A stretch of 64,000 bases of DNA from Craspedostauros australis (GCA_026770025.1 JAMXDE010000021.1:806001-870000), one strand, 5' to 3'; positions 10,127 through 20,829 are shown, counted from the first letter of the stretch. Translations and numbers: made by a program. Notes: generated from the sequence alone by a model not told the origin.

Positions 10127-12758
10127 ATGTTCTACTCCCAGCTCGTCGTGAACAAGAGAGAGCCGCTGGCCAAGGTGTGGGTGGCAGCCCACTGGGGCGA
10201 CAAGAAGTTCGATCGGCAGCAGATCTTCAAGACGGACATCTCCAAGTCCGTCGACACCATCGTGGAGAAGGAGAGCAAGCTGGCGCTGCGCGTTTCGGGG
10301 CATCTCCTGCTCGGCGTCGTGCGCATCTACTCGCGCAGGGTCAAGTACGTCCTGCACGACTGCACGGAGGCCATGGTCAAGCTGCAGATGACCTTCTCGC
10401 GCAGCGGCGGCGCCACGAGCAAGGACGAGACCCTGCTGGAGGTCGTCAAGGCAACGGCCAACCAGGATCCCACCACCATCGCCAACTTTGGGGAGTACCA
10501 GCCGCTCAGCGTGGTCGACGGATCCTTCATGCTGCCGCTGCCGGACGAGTCGGAATGGATCTTGGCGGACCCCGCGGAGGCGGATGAATGGCAGGAAGCA
10601 GACTCGCAGCGGCGTTACCGCATCGGATCGTCGACGGACGACACGTCCACATCGGGCCGAGGCGGCTTTGGCTCCGCGTCCGGCTTCCACACGCCCTTTG
10701 CCGACGATGCCAGCCACTCGCGTCACAGCATCGGCAACGCGTCCACGATCCGCGGTCCGCAAGATATCGACTTTGATGATGAGCCGCTGGGTGGGGAATT
10801 TGATCCCAACGACGATCTGGATCCAAAGAACGAATCCCTCGTGTCCGATGTCGAGGTTGTCCGTGATGCTGGACCGCTCGTTGACCGAAGTTTCGATGTG
10901 GTGAGTGCGACGTACTTGTGCCATGATTGTGTTGTGCCATGATGGGCTTCATGTTGTGATAATTGGTGAGGCGTGTTCAATTGCACTCTGCGCGGTAGGG
11001 TCACATGCCCTTGGATGCTCTTCGTGACATCCAGTTGAGATACGGAGCTGCAACAGCTTGTCTCGAACGAAATCTTCAACCTTCGGCGTCTCGCCAAGAA
11101 TTATCAACTCACCATCCTGTTGCAAATTCTCCTCTACGCCGCCCTCCATTCGTATACCCACGTCCATATCTTTTGCATGTACGTTATGTTCTCTCATCAA
11201 CAAACAGGGAGGAGCATCAACAGTCGCGGCAACGCCAATTGGAAAGGAAGGCGAAGCCCGACCTTCTTTCATTCCTGGTGATGCACCCTTTCCAGATGTA
11301 GGCGGCGCATACGACGATGATGCCATGCCGCCACCACTGCCAGGTGACGACGATGACGACGGCATCAACAACGCCAATGTCAATGCCAGAGAGTCCTCCC
11401 TCAACGGCAGTTCCATCTCGGGATCCGCCCGCGGCTCTCTCCGCGCAGCCACCAGCATCGGAGGCCTGGACTCCATCAGCGAAGATGATCATTCGGCAAC
11501 CAAACCTTCCGCTCCGTCCGCAGGTCAGAAACGAGCCGCGGCGGCTGCTGAGCGCAGACGCATGAAACGCCGTCAGGTCGTCATCGACAACAACCAAATC
11601 GAGCTGTCCAATGCTGAAATAAAAGACATGCTCAAGGACTCCAAAGCTCTAGTGCGGACCGTGCCGCATCCTGCCGAATGGGATGAAGACGATGACGAAG
11701 GCGACGAACAGGGCGGTGATGCCGACTACCTGCGCCACAGTTTGGCAGGCTTCGGCAGCGTGCATCGTGGTTCGTTGTCGCGGCGGGATCCGCACCCCAA
11801 CGTCGAGGCGTTGCCGTACCACGACAGACTCCTACGACCCGGTCTGGCCGATCGTGGCTACTTGCATCCGGAGCTCATGCTGTTGTGGACGTCCAACTTC
11901 TACAGTGGCAGAGAGCAGGCACCACCGTATGAACGGGTTGCAGGGGATGATGATGATGACGATGACGACGACAGTAGTGACGGCAGCGATGATCGTGATG
12001 GCAAGGGCGATGAAGCAGATGCTATGGCTGCGCAGCGAGCAGAGGACGAAGCAGAGGCCATACGCAAACGCGCCAGATCTGGTGAAGGTGACGACGAGGA
12101 TTCTGCACAGATCGCAATTGCGGGCGATGACGCCAGCGAGGGAGTCGGTGGTGCGCGATCCCAGCAAAGAACCGACGCGGGTGCCGGCTTCGATGATGAG
12201 GGCATGCCGCTACCAGCCGATGTCGACGACAACAACGACGACGACATGGGCATCGGCATCCAAGCAGGTGAAGATGATTACAATGACGACCACATGTCGC
12301 TTGGTTCATTTGGAATGGTGAACGAGTTTGATCTTGGCGACGATGATGACACGGACGGTGATGGCGAGGCCACTGACGACAACGCTCCATCCGGAGGACA
12401 GCGAGTCATGGCGACCACCACAACAGCGGCTTCCGCGGCAGCGACAGCCGGTGGTGGCGGCGGCGAAGGGAGATCTGGTTCCACGGCACGATGGCACAGA
12501 CACACGGTACAGGTCCTCGAGTCGTTGCAGCGCCGCATGGGTAAGGAGGGCGGGCAACGCAGACAGAGCGTTTCACAACTCTCATTCAACCAGCTTAGCA
12601 GGCGCCTGTCACGGCACGACGCTGCCAGCGTGTTCTTTGAGCTGCTCCAGCTCAAGACATGGAACTTCATCGAGGTCGATCAGGACAGTGCCTACGGCGA
12701 TATCATCATCACACCGGCCGAGCGGTTCGACGAATCACCGCCAGGCAAGCAGTCGTAG
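10127..12758 (+). CDS. RAD21: Cohesin kleisin subunit RAD21/SCC1, two exons
   Basis: Exon 1 (10127-10900) encodes the kleisin N-terminal domain: MFYSQLVVNKREPLAKVWVA, then VDTIVEKESKLALRVSGHLLLGVVRIYSRRVKYVLHDCTEAMVKLQ, which binds the SMC3 neck. A phase-0 intron at 10901-11207 (GTGAGT...ACAG, 307 bp) joins to exon 2 (11208-12758), for 774 residues. The middle is long, very acidic and disordered (runs of Asp near 11950 and 12230), with the conserved RRRMKRRQVVIDNNQIELSNAEIKDML motif. The end, RRLSRHDAASVFFELLQLKTWNFIEVDQDSAYGDIIITP, is the winged-helix domain that binds the SMC1 head. It closes the cohesin ring for sister-chromatid cohesion and is cut by separase at anaphase. It could instead be a REC8/RAD21L paralogue; the central motif favours RAD21. 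Confidence 0.93.
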
Positions 12759-13354
12759 ACTGTGGTCCGAGTATGGCAGAGCAGATCAAGCCAGAGCCGT
12801 CGAGAACAACCAAGAAGGAGACAGGAAAGGGGGATAGTTTGTGCCCATTACTCAAGTGCTATTGCAATGGGCTACAACATGTGTGACGTGACAAATTGAG
12901 AACGACATACCGTATTCTACAAGTATTACTCGTACCAGTTCCCACTGCACGGTCTCATGGCTGATCCGATGTTATTGCTGATGCTGTTGCAGTGAGAGGT
13001 GTAAGCTGTATGTATATTAGGTTTTGTTGGTATTCTTATTCTAAGTCGTTCTTGTTGTTCTAATGGAGGAAAGTAGAGTGGAGTGTGGCAGAGCACTCGC
13101 AGAGCAGTTGGGTTGCCATTGCCCTCTCTTCGCTGCCGTGCGTCATGGTTCCAAGAGCGCAAGGAAACAGGAACATGTGCGTTCCTGTGTGGATTTGTGT
13201 GCACATTCGTCATGACGCCGAGGATTGGCGAAGTGCCTCGTTGTGTGAAACCCTGTGATGGAAACCCCACCAGTCGCACAACAGACACCACTCAGCGCAA
13301 CGCTGCACAGCCTTGGTTGAAGGCCCTCCGTTCAAGCAATGTGCTGTGCTGTAC
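12759..13354. other. Intergenic, convergent gene ends
   Basis: The 3' flank of RAD21 (plus) and of the EDR2-like gene (minus). If the EDR2-like gene has a further 3' exon it would lie here: GTGAGTAC follows its last codons on the minus strand at about 13357-13350. No convincing downstream exon was seen. Confidence 0.45.
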
Positions 13355-15961
13355 TCACGATGGCGATGTGCCGCCGGTGTTGACGGCGCGGTTGACGAAT
13401 TCCCCGTTCACGATTTCGGGGATGCTGCCACCGTGCGATTTGGGACTGTTGCCGGCGAAGACATCGGAGGCTTGGATGGCAACGGCCGGGTCAGGATAGC
13501 ACAGCTGCATCAATCCGATGAGGCATTCTGGCAACTCGTCGTCTGTGTGGCCTTCGATTGTGAAGCCAAACGTCACAAGCACCTTCTTGAAGTATGTGTC
13601 CTTCATGAAGCAGATGCCCTTCTTGGCGAGGTACGGGAATGGGTGCAACGAGATGTCGAATTCCATGCACGACATCTCCGGATGGCGGTACAGGAAGCCA
13701 GTCTGTCCAGCGCGTTTGATGAGGAAGGGCTTTCCGTTGTAGCTGGAGATCCAGGACGGCAGGCCGATCTCGGCCAGGTTCTGAGCGTTTGGCACGCACT
13801 TGAAGCGCGCCATGAACTTCTCGTCCGTCGGCGCACGGCGGCACCACTCCTCAAACAGCTTCACCGCATTCACGATGCTCTTCTGAGGGTCTTCGGGAGG
13901 CGGCTCCTTTGATGGGTCGTAACCCTCCGCCGTGACGCGACGGAGGATGTCCCTCGTCTCCTGTTTCATGACGAAGTACATGGTGATGGTGAAGCCGCCA
14001 CCGTCGTTCGAGGACTTCGTCATCTTGGGTGGATCGGTGGGAAGGGCGACGCTGATGACAAATATGTCAGGTGCGTTCCAAGTCTTCGGCGTTCCGTCTT
14101 TATCACCATCGAAGGAGACCTTGGGCAGCTGCACACGAGACGCCATGTCGGGGTACCTGTTCGGCGATTCGAAAGCGTCTGTGTACACCAGCTTGTACAG
14201 CTCCCCGGGTGATGGGATCTTCTTCTTGCCGTTGGAGATGTATCCCTGCGATCGGATGTGGATGCCGCTGGGTGGAACGCATCGCCATCCAACGAATCTG
14301 TGCCCGTCCGCGTTGAGCGCGGTGTCCCTGGGATTTTCGATCTGCATGGCCGTCGTGCCTGCAAGAGGCTTCGGCAATGCCACGTGCTCGACGCTGTCAT
14401 GCGAGTCGCTTGACATCGATGGTTCGATGGCTTGGGATGGATCGCTGGCAGCGTTTGGCTTGGAGGCGGCACGTTTTGGATTCTTCTTTGCGCTGCTCGT
14501 TTTCTTGCGTGAGGTTCTTGCCTGTGTGCTTGCTTCCACTCCCATCTTGTGCTGCGCCGTGGATGGCACTGCCACAGTGACAACCGTCGGCCTCTCTCGT
14601 TGCAGGTGGCTGAATAGGAGCATGTTGGCAAATACGACGACGTACCAAAAGAGTGTCGAAGTGATCGCCGAAGATCTGGTGAAGACCAAGGCGAGGTTGA
14701 GCGTGACACCTGCGTAGAACAACGACGAATCAGCGATGGTCCATTTGGGGTTCGCTTCGTCCAGTGCATGTGAGCTCGTTCCGGCAGCCATCACGGACAC
14801 GCTGTGTGGCGAAGCAGTGGAAAGGCTTCGTGTTTGGTGGCTGGCAGACTTGGCATCATCAACTGCTGCTGCGTGCCCTTCGTCCGCATCATCGATCGAA
14901 ACGCTGGTTGCTTCCTCCTCGGCCTCGTTGGACGTGCTGCCGGAGCTGTCATCGATGTGCTGTCCTGTTGGCGCCGGACTGATGAGGTTTCTGACCGTGT
15001 AGGGCCCGAGCGACCAGAGCCTGTGCCCTGAGAAGTCCTTGTGTTTGGAAACCTTCCTTGGGGGTGGAGGCGGCGAATGGCCGCCATTGGCAACGGGTCT
15101 GTCCTTGCCGGTCTTGCCGTCGCCTGCGTTTCCGCCATTCGGCGGTTCGCTGAGCTGCCCCGCGAAGGTGAGGGTTGTATCGACGGTGGGGTCATGGATC
15201 TGCAATATCTCCTTGTTGTACGCGTCCACGCTGGCCTGCGCGATGATATCGGTGAGAATGGCCAGCCACTGCATGAGGTCTTTGTGGGTGTCGAAGCAGA
15301 GCTTCCATTTGGTGATACCGTTGAGCTTGATGCTGAGGGCGAATGGCGTCGGCGCGCCGGAATGCCCGAAGCTGGCACCGACGGAAGCCTTTTCCTTGAC
15401 GATGTCGAGATGTCCTCGGCCCGTGGTTGCTCCGCTTTCGCCGGGCATGTGCATGCCCAGAGACGCCGAAGCCTTGTTGACGGTCTGCTCCAGCCAGCTG
15501 CCCTTGGACTTGGAGGATGACGGGAAGATGGATTGGCCCGACAGCAGCGCTGATGCCGTCATGGGATTGGACGTTGCCGGCCCTGTCCCGGTCGCTGACG
15601 GAGCATCCGGGATGGGGGACAGCTGTTCGTCATTGTGCAGCGCCGCCCCCGCATCATCCACAACCAAGGTGCCATCCTTGCACATCTTGTAGTACCAGAG
15701 CGTGGTGCCACGCAGAACCAGATACCGGCGCTCCCACGCCGCGCTGACGGAGTACTTGCCGAAACCGGAACGGCGCTTCCACACTGTCCCCGTCATGCGG
15801 ATGGCGCCGGCATGGTTGGCGGCATCGGACGATGGGAGCTCCGGAACGATGATGTTGCTGTCCCCATGGTGTGTGCGGTGACGCCCGAGCAACGCCTGCG
15901 CCATGCGACGCGGACTTGTCGGTGGCGTGAGCACGGTAAACGCGCCGACCGTGGGTGACAT
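13355..15961 (-). CDS. EDR2-like PH / membrane / EDR2_C (DUF1336) protein
   Basis: An 868-residue frame. Residues 55-242 form a PH domain interrupted by a low-complexity insert: GTVWKRRSGFGKYSVSAAWERRYLVLRGTTLWYYK at the start and KWKLCFDTHKDLMQWLAIL at the end. Two closely spaced hydrophobic helices lie at about 412-428 and 434-451, giving membrane attachment. The C-terminal 290 residues match the EDR2_C domain: FVGWRCVPPSGIHIRSQGYI, IFVISVALPTDPP, NLAEIGLPSWISSYNGKPFLIKR, MEFDISLHPFPYLAKKG, and DELPECLIGLMQLCYPD. In plants EDR2-type proteins bind phosphoinositides and act at endomembranes; lipid binding or transfer is inferred here. The START domain often found between PH and EDR2_C is replaced by the membrane segment and disordered sequence. 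The stop sits inside a splice-donor-like sequence, so the real C-terminus may differ by an exon. Confidence 0.85.
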   Translation of the reverse strand: MSPTVGAFTVLTPPTSPRRMAQALLGRHRTHHGDSNIIVPELPSSDAANHAGAIRMTGTVWKRRSGFGKYSVSAAWERRYLVLRGTTLWYYKMCKDGTLVVDDAGAALHNDEQLSPIPDAPSATGTGPATSNPMTASALLSGQSIFPSSSKSKGSWLEQTVNKASASLGMHMPGESGATTGRGHLDIVKEKASVGASFGHSGAPTPFALSIKLNGITKWKLCFDTHKDLMQWLAILTDIIAQASVDAYNKEILQIHDPTVDTTLTFAGQLSEPPNGGNAGDGKTGKDRPVANGGHSPPPPPRKVSKHKDFSGHRLWSLGPYTVRNLISPAPTGQHIDDSSGSTSNEAEEEATSVSIDDADEGHAAAVDDAKSASHQTRSLSTASPHSVSVMAAGTSSHALDEANPKWTIADSSLFYAGVTLNLALVFTRSSAITSTLFWYVVVFANMLLFSHLQRERPTVVTVAVPSTAQHKMGVEASTQARTSRKKTSSAKKNPKRAASKPNAASDPSQAIEPSMSSDSHDSVEHVALPKPLAGTTAMQIENPRDTALNADGHRFVGWRCVPPSGIHIRSQGYISNGKKKIPSPGELYKLVYTDAFESPNRYPDMASRVQLPKVSFDGDKDGTPKTWNAPDIFVISVALPTDPPKMTKSSNDGGGFTITMYFVMKQETRDILRRVTAEGYDPSKEPPPEDPQKSIVNAVKLFEEWCRRAPTDEKFMARFKCVPNAQNLAEIGLPSWISSYNGKPFLIKRAGQTGFLYRHPEMSCMEFDISLHPFPYLAKKGICFMKDTYFKKVLVTFGFTIEGHTDDELPECLIGLMQLCYPDPAVAIQASDVFAGNSPKSHGGSIPEIVNGEFVNRAVNTGGTSPS

Positions 15962-16204
15962 CTGTTGAAACGGTGACGGTAGTTGGGTATGAATAGGGGC
16001 GTCTCGAATGTGTGTTGATTTCTATTGTGTTGATTGACGGATTGTGATCGGTTGGGTTCCTTTTGTTTCGTTGTCGCTTCTTCTCTGTGTGACGCCGTTG
16101 TGTCTGTTTCTCTGCCTCCTGCCATCCACTTGTTGTCCGCCTGCTGTTCGTGACTCATCCGAGACCTCGTGACTGGTTTCGTTTCAATGACAGTGACGCT
16201 TTTA
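15962..16204. other. Probable promoter and 5' leader of the EDR2-like gene
   Basis: A short interval directly upstream (on minus) of the EDR2-like start, with no recognisable coding content of its own. Confidence 0.4.
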
Positions 16205-17369
16205 TCATGCTCCGAGTGATGCGTGCCCGTCTTGCCGATGGTCTTGGACCGTGAGGGTGACGATGCTGCGGGGCCAACCTTCGCACTTGCATCGTGTTTC
16301 AGTGCTGGTCTTGGCGACAATGACGGCGCTGACACATGCGAATGGGCATGGGATCCAGGCGTGGCCGACAAAGTGGGCATAGCCAGAGGCGGAGGAGGGC
16401 TCTGGATGCCCGTAGAAGCAGATGTTGCGGTCACGGGTCCCAATTGCTTCCCTGTGGATGAAAGACGAGCAGCGGTGCAGCAACAGCTGAGGTTTGTGGC
16501 ACGGCAGGCTCCATAACTGTGACATCAACCACAGTGTCTGTGGTTGCAGTTGCAGTTGCAGTTGCTGGTGTTGGATACCAGCCATGGGTGCGGAGGATGG
16601 GATGGACCTGGAGTTGCTGTCTGGTTTGGCACCAGCCCTGACATCTGTGATGTCATTGGAAGCGTCTGCTGCGGTCTTGTCTGGTTTGGCGGATGTGGGG
16701 GAAGCTGCAGCATCGTCCTTGGGCTTTTGGGTGAGCGCCTTGAGGACGTTGCCCTGCAGCCTGTTCCAAGCCTTGAGCAGATTGTTCTGCTGCTTGGCAA
16801 ATGCATCCTGGAACTTGGTAGTGTTGAGAGGGTTGGAGGCAGTTGCCTTGCCTGCACTGCTGGTTGCTGCTCCTGCTGCTCTGCCCATGCTTGCTCTGAA
16901 GGTGGGTATGGACACAGAGTATTCCTTGAGAATGGGCAGGGTGTACTTGTGGATTCCAACAGAGACCCTGGTGGTGCCTGGTTTGCTGGTGCTTGCTTTC
17001 GCTTTTGCACCAGGATTTCTCCAGCTGTCATTGTTGGTGCTGATGCTGATGGTGCAGCTGATGGTGCAGTTGGTGATGCGGGCTCTGCTGTCTAGTTGTG
17101 ACCATCAGGCAGCTGGTTCTTGTTCCTCACAGGCTGAGCTGTTGCTTGTGATCCTGACATGATGATGGTGATAATGCTGGTGATGGCAATGATAACTTGC
17201 TACTACCTTCCTCTACCAACACAACGAATATGGTGCTCCGCTCTGTGAGTCTCCAGATCGATGCTTGTGCTTGTGGTCCTACTGGCATCTCGAACACTGC
17301 CATGAATGTATTCATATTGGACACAGGAATCCAATCGAATCTTCCAGAGGAGGTGGCTGCGCCAAACAT
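16205..17369 (-). CDS. Possible multi-exon hypothetical gene (fragmentary)
   Basis: Three minus-strand frames look coding-like. The first is about 17369-17207 (MFGAATSSGRFDWIPVSNMN... up to IFVVLVEE). A possible 115-bp intron (17206-17092, phase 1) leads to the second, about 17091-16570 (DSRARITNCTISC... then KYTLPILKEYSVSIPTFRA... and KFQDAFAKQQNNLLKAWNRLQGNVLKAL). A shift of frame near 16500 then reaches a Ser/Pro-rich segment. No family is recognised. The fragments lie just left of the Harbinger insertion and are on the same strand as the EDR2-like gene, so they could be a separate gene, its upstream exons, or a decayed gene. The exon model is tentative. Confidence 0.3.
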
Positions 17370-18003
17370 CTACCTGGCATGGAGAGTCCAAAAATGGTAG
17401 CTTGCTTGAGTGCTCTCTGCTCTTGGGTATGGTGGCTCATGTTGTTTGTGGCCTGGCCAGAAGATATTCAACGAGCGGCTGGCGCAAAAGCTTGATGACG
17501 ATGAGAGAGTTGAAGCCGATGAGGGCTGTGGAGGCCCAAAAGTAAGGAGGCCAAACAACTACATGTCTACTTCTGACAGAGGTCCCAAACAGGAGACAAG
17601 AGCAAGGCATGAGTGCATCAATACAAAATTCAAGGATTGGGCAATCCTTGGCAGTGCATACCGCTGTGATATCAAGCACCACAAAAAGGTATTCAAATCG
17701 ATTGCGTACCTCACACAATTTGCAATCATGGCTAGCCTTTACACGCCTTTTCAAGTTAAATATTAGCATAGTAGGAGGCACAATTTGTTTAGAGGACACA
17801 AATCTGCACTTGATGGAAACAATTGCCAAATGCGTCAGCGATTGTATCCGTGTGTTGGTATTGTTTCTGATGGACTCTATTGTTGTTTTTCACTCATTCT
17901 GGTGGTGGCGAATCGAGGGCGTGCCAGATTTCTCGTGACAGCCAACTCAACCAGTCTCTTGTGGCACAAGCGCAGTTTGCACCAGCGCTGTGTCACCACG
18001 CCC
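17370..18003. other. No clear gene; left flank of the Harbinger element
   Basis: Overlapping ORFs on both strands. One on minus (17829-17437) has a hydrophobic helix (STALIGFNSLIVIKLL) but no donor site connecting it to the fragments further on. Nothing can be assigned. Confidence 0.35.
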
Positions 18004-18006
18004 AAT
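18004..18006. repeat. Target-site duplication AAT, left copy
   Basis: AAT directly outside the left inverted repeat; the same three bases follow the right inverted repeat at 23065-23067. A 3-bp duplication fits the PIF/Harbinger superfamily, although TAA/TTA is more usual. Confidence 0.75.
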
Positions 18007-18028
18007 AGAGGATTGTCGCATTCAGCTC
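18007..18028. repeat. Left terminal inverted repeat, 22 bp
   Basis: Begins AGAGGATTGTCGCATTC. All 22 bases are the exact reverse complement of 23043-23064. Confidence 0.92.
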
Positions 18029-18106
18029 CCCCAGTCCCGAGCAGTCCCACAAGGGAGTCATAACCTGATAGAGACACTTTTCGAGGGGTGAGATGCGAAC
18101 TTCCCC

Positions 18107-18169
18107 CTCCACGAGCTGAATTGATTTCAGTTCCGACGCTCTGAACTGAAATGATCTCAGCTCGTGGAG
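18107..18169. repeat. Subterminal hairpin: 27-bp arms, 9-bp loop
   Basis: Arms at 18107-18133 and 18143-18169 match at 24 of 27 positions; the loop is CGACGCTCT. The arms start CTCCACGAGCTGA. The inner half contains GAGCTGAA, also present at the inner end of the right terminal repeat, so it may be a transposase-binding site. Confidence 0.8.
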
Positions 18170-18345
18170 TCCTGGCAAAATTATCACTTACACGCGGAAA
18201 TAAACTTGTAGCCAATCATGATGCCTTAATTCGTATTGATTTTGATCGTTCTTGTCGTCTCCATGGCTCTATTTGTGTGGCTGGGGTGCCTCGTCTGCAT
18301 TCGATCTGGAACAACGACATCAACGAGAGACACCACAGCACGTCG

Positions 18346-19018
18346 CAGCACAGCACGTTGCAGCACAGCACGTTGCAGCACAGCACGTCACAGCACAGCA
18401 CATCGCAGCACAGCACATCGCAGCACAGCACATCGCAGCACAGCACATCGCAGCACAGCACATCGCAGCACAGCACATCGCAGCACAGCACATCGCAGCA
18501 CAGCACATCGCAGCACAGCACATCGCAGCACAGCACATCGCAGCACAGCACATCGCAGCACAGCACATCGCAGCACAGCACATCGCAGCACAGCACATCG
18601 CAGCACAGCACATCGCAGCACAGCACATCGCAGCACAGCACATCGCAGCACAGCACATCGCAGCACAGCACATCGCAGCACAGCACATCGCAGCACAGCA
18701 CATCGCAGCACAGCACATCGCAGCACAGCACATCGCAGCACAGCACATCGCAGCACAGCACATCGCAGCACAGCACATCGCAGCACAGCACATCGCAGCA
18801 CAGCACATCGCAGCACAGCACATCGCAGCACAGCACATCGCAGCACAGCACATCGCAGCACAGCACATCGCAGCACAGCACATCGCAGCACAGCACATCG
18901 CAGCACAGCACATCGCAGCACAGCACATCGCAGCACAGCACATCGCAGCACATCACAGCACATCACATCACATCACATCACAGCACATCACATCACATCA
19001 CATCACAGCACATCACAT
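18346..19018. repeat. Minisatellite: 40 units of 15 bp (CAGCACAGCACATCG) plus a degenerate tail
   Basis: Exactly 40 tandem 15-mers fill 18346-18945. The first copies carry variants (CGTTG, CGTCA); from about 18391 on they are identical. A decayed CATCA/CAGCA tail runs to about 19018. Each 15-mer is three pentamers, CAGCA-CAGCA-CATCG. Because 15 is a multiple of 3 and the unit has no stop in any frame, long artificial ORFs cross it on both strands; none should be taken as a gene. Confidence 0.97.
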
Positions 19019-19629
19019 AAATCCTCTTTCCTCCGCAGCATCCCCATCCTCATCACCCCACCTCCACTTCACCTCCGTCCCTTTGTGTCATCAACATCCA
19101 CTCGCAACAGCCAAGTCTTTCTCACCATCGCTTGCTGTGTGTGTTCATGCACAATCCGTGAGACATCAGCTGCTTCCATCATGGATCCATCTCATCTTTT
19201 CCATCATTCCTCCACCCCTCGCCTTGATGACAACAGCAACCGTCCAGCTGGGACTGGGGCACAACCTCCTCTGCCATCCACCTTCATCCTCCAACCTCGT
19301 TCCTACGCCAACGATGTGAAGCCGCCACCAGACTTCACGAGGTGCGCCAGAGTCTCCACTTTGGCGGAGCCTCCACAGGACGCAGGCGCGACCTCCGCAG
19401 ACCACCATGACAGCGAACTCCGCATGATGACCTTCACCAACGAGCGTCCCTCCACAGGACCGCCACACACCGTGCCAAGCAAGAAGAAGAGAGCCTACCG
19501 TCGCAAGAAGCCACCACCTTCTCGTGGCTCCACCTCCAAAACTGCGGCAGTCGACAGCAACAGAAGCAGAGCCAGTCATCAAATTCTCTCTCCACCACCG
19601 TCCAAAGAAGTTCATCACGCTTCTCTCCA

Positions 19630-20694
19630 ATGTACTACGACCACAAGGGCAAGGTGGACTACTTCCCTTGGCTTGAATCTCCACAACCCTGCAACCGAAT
19701 CCTTGTGGCTGAGGTGACAGAGCTTCCACAGAAGCCATGGATACCACCATTTGGTATAGCATGGAAGATCATCTGCAACGCCGTCCACAAGCGGAACTCG
19801 TCAGTGTTTCCGACGGTGCCAAACGAGCCATCGTTGTCCAATCGGTTCACAAACCTGATGAATTTCACTGCAAAATTCCTGAGAACTTCCCCGAGCCGCA
19901 GTGGCATGGCTGAGAACGTCAAGCAGTGGCTGGACGAGCTCACCTTCCTCCAGCAGCAGCAACAAGACTACATTGAGGATGCCATCACCTCTGCACGTCG
20001 AACATCAGGACGGAAGCGCATCTCGAGCAAACAAATGGCTTGCATGCTCGACCGGCGCCCACCCCAGACAAAAGAGGAGGCTGCCGAAACCGCACGCAAA
20101 AGGAAAGCAGCACTCATCAACACCAAAGCTGCATCTCTCCCTGTGTCCTCCAAGGAAACACAGTCTGCAAAAACTCCCCGCGCAAGCGCACAACAGCAGA
20201 TGCAGCACACTGCCAGCCTGCTCGAGAAGCTGGACAGAACACACAACCATTTCGCAGCATGGATGCATCAGGCAATGCCTCTGTCTCCTGCGCAATCTGG
20301 GCGACATCCCATCATGGCTGCATGGCCTGTCGCTTCCACTACGATACCACCTGTGGAGGCAATGGTATCCATCCACAACCACAGCAACGACCACAGCAAC
20401 AACAACGACAACAACAACAACGACAAATTCCTGCAGTTATTTCTGAATCAGCAAGAGCTGATGCGCGACATGAGCCGCCGCCAGGAGGAGGATCGCAACC
20501 ATCTGCAGCACGAGACATCGCAGTTGCGATTCGCACAAGAGAGGATCTCGTCAGATATGAGGTCTCTTGTGGACCTCATCACCAAGAACAACACCAACAG
20601 CAGCATCAGCAACAGCAACGACCACCACGACGGCCACCCCTTCGACAGTCACTGCGATGGCGACGCCAACAGCAACAGCAACCAACAAACCTGA
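19630..20694 (+). CDS. Putative Myb/SANT-like DNA-binding protein of the Harbinger element
   Basis: 354 residues from the first Met at 19630; the frame stays open upstream to 19021, so the true N-terminus may be earlier or spliced. The N-terminal ~110 residues have the layout seen in Myb/SANT-like transposon proteins: FGIAWKIICNAVHKRNS, then LSNRFTNLMNFTAKF, SRSGMAENVKQWLDELTFL. Next come a basic segment (KRISSKQ...ARKRKAALINTK), His/Asn-rich linkers, and a C-terminal coiled coil (about 270-325, FLQLFLNQQELMRDMSRRQEEDRNHLQ...). In Harbinger elements this partner protein recruits the transposase to the nucleus and to the DNA ends. The assignment rests on position next to the transposase plus weak motif likeness. 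An overlapping frame (19184-19717) contains a basic KKKRAYRRKKPP stretch that might be an alternative 5' exon. Confidence 0.55.
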   Translation: MYYDHKGKVDYFPWLESPQPCNRILVAEVTELPQKPWIPPFGIAWKIICNAVHKRNSSVFPTVPNEPSLSNRFTNLMNFTAKFLRTSPSRSGMAENVKQWLDELTFLQQQQQDYIEDAITSARRTSGRKRISSKQMACMLDRRPPQTKEEAAETARKRKAALINTKAASLPVSSKETQSAKTPRASAQQQMQHTASLLEKLDRTHNHFAAWMHQAMPLSPAQSGRHPIMAAWPVASTTIPPVEAMVSIHNHSNDHSNNNDNNNNDKFLQLFLNQQELMRDMSRRQEEDRNHLQHETSQLRFAQERISSDMRSLVDLITKNNTNSSISNSNDHHDGHPFDSHCDGDANSNSNQQT

Positions 20695-20829
20695 CCCTCG
20701 CCAACACATTCCTTTCCATCGACTGCGCATTTCTCTTTTTGCTGTCCACGCTGCTGTACGTGTCATTATACACCATCCCATCCATTCAGTTTCCCTCAAC
20801 TGATCCATTCATCCCTCCACATCTCCGTC

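Noticed and set aside
18346-18945. CRISPR-like array
   Set aside because: Units are directly adjacent without spacers and the sequence is eukaryotic; the same applies to the arrays at 24278, 26938 and 39809.
18151-19020. Long ORFs of SQHST, AAQHIAAQ and CCAAM type on both strands
   Set aside because: They are translations of the 15-bp minisatellite, which has no stop in any frame.
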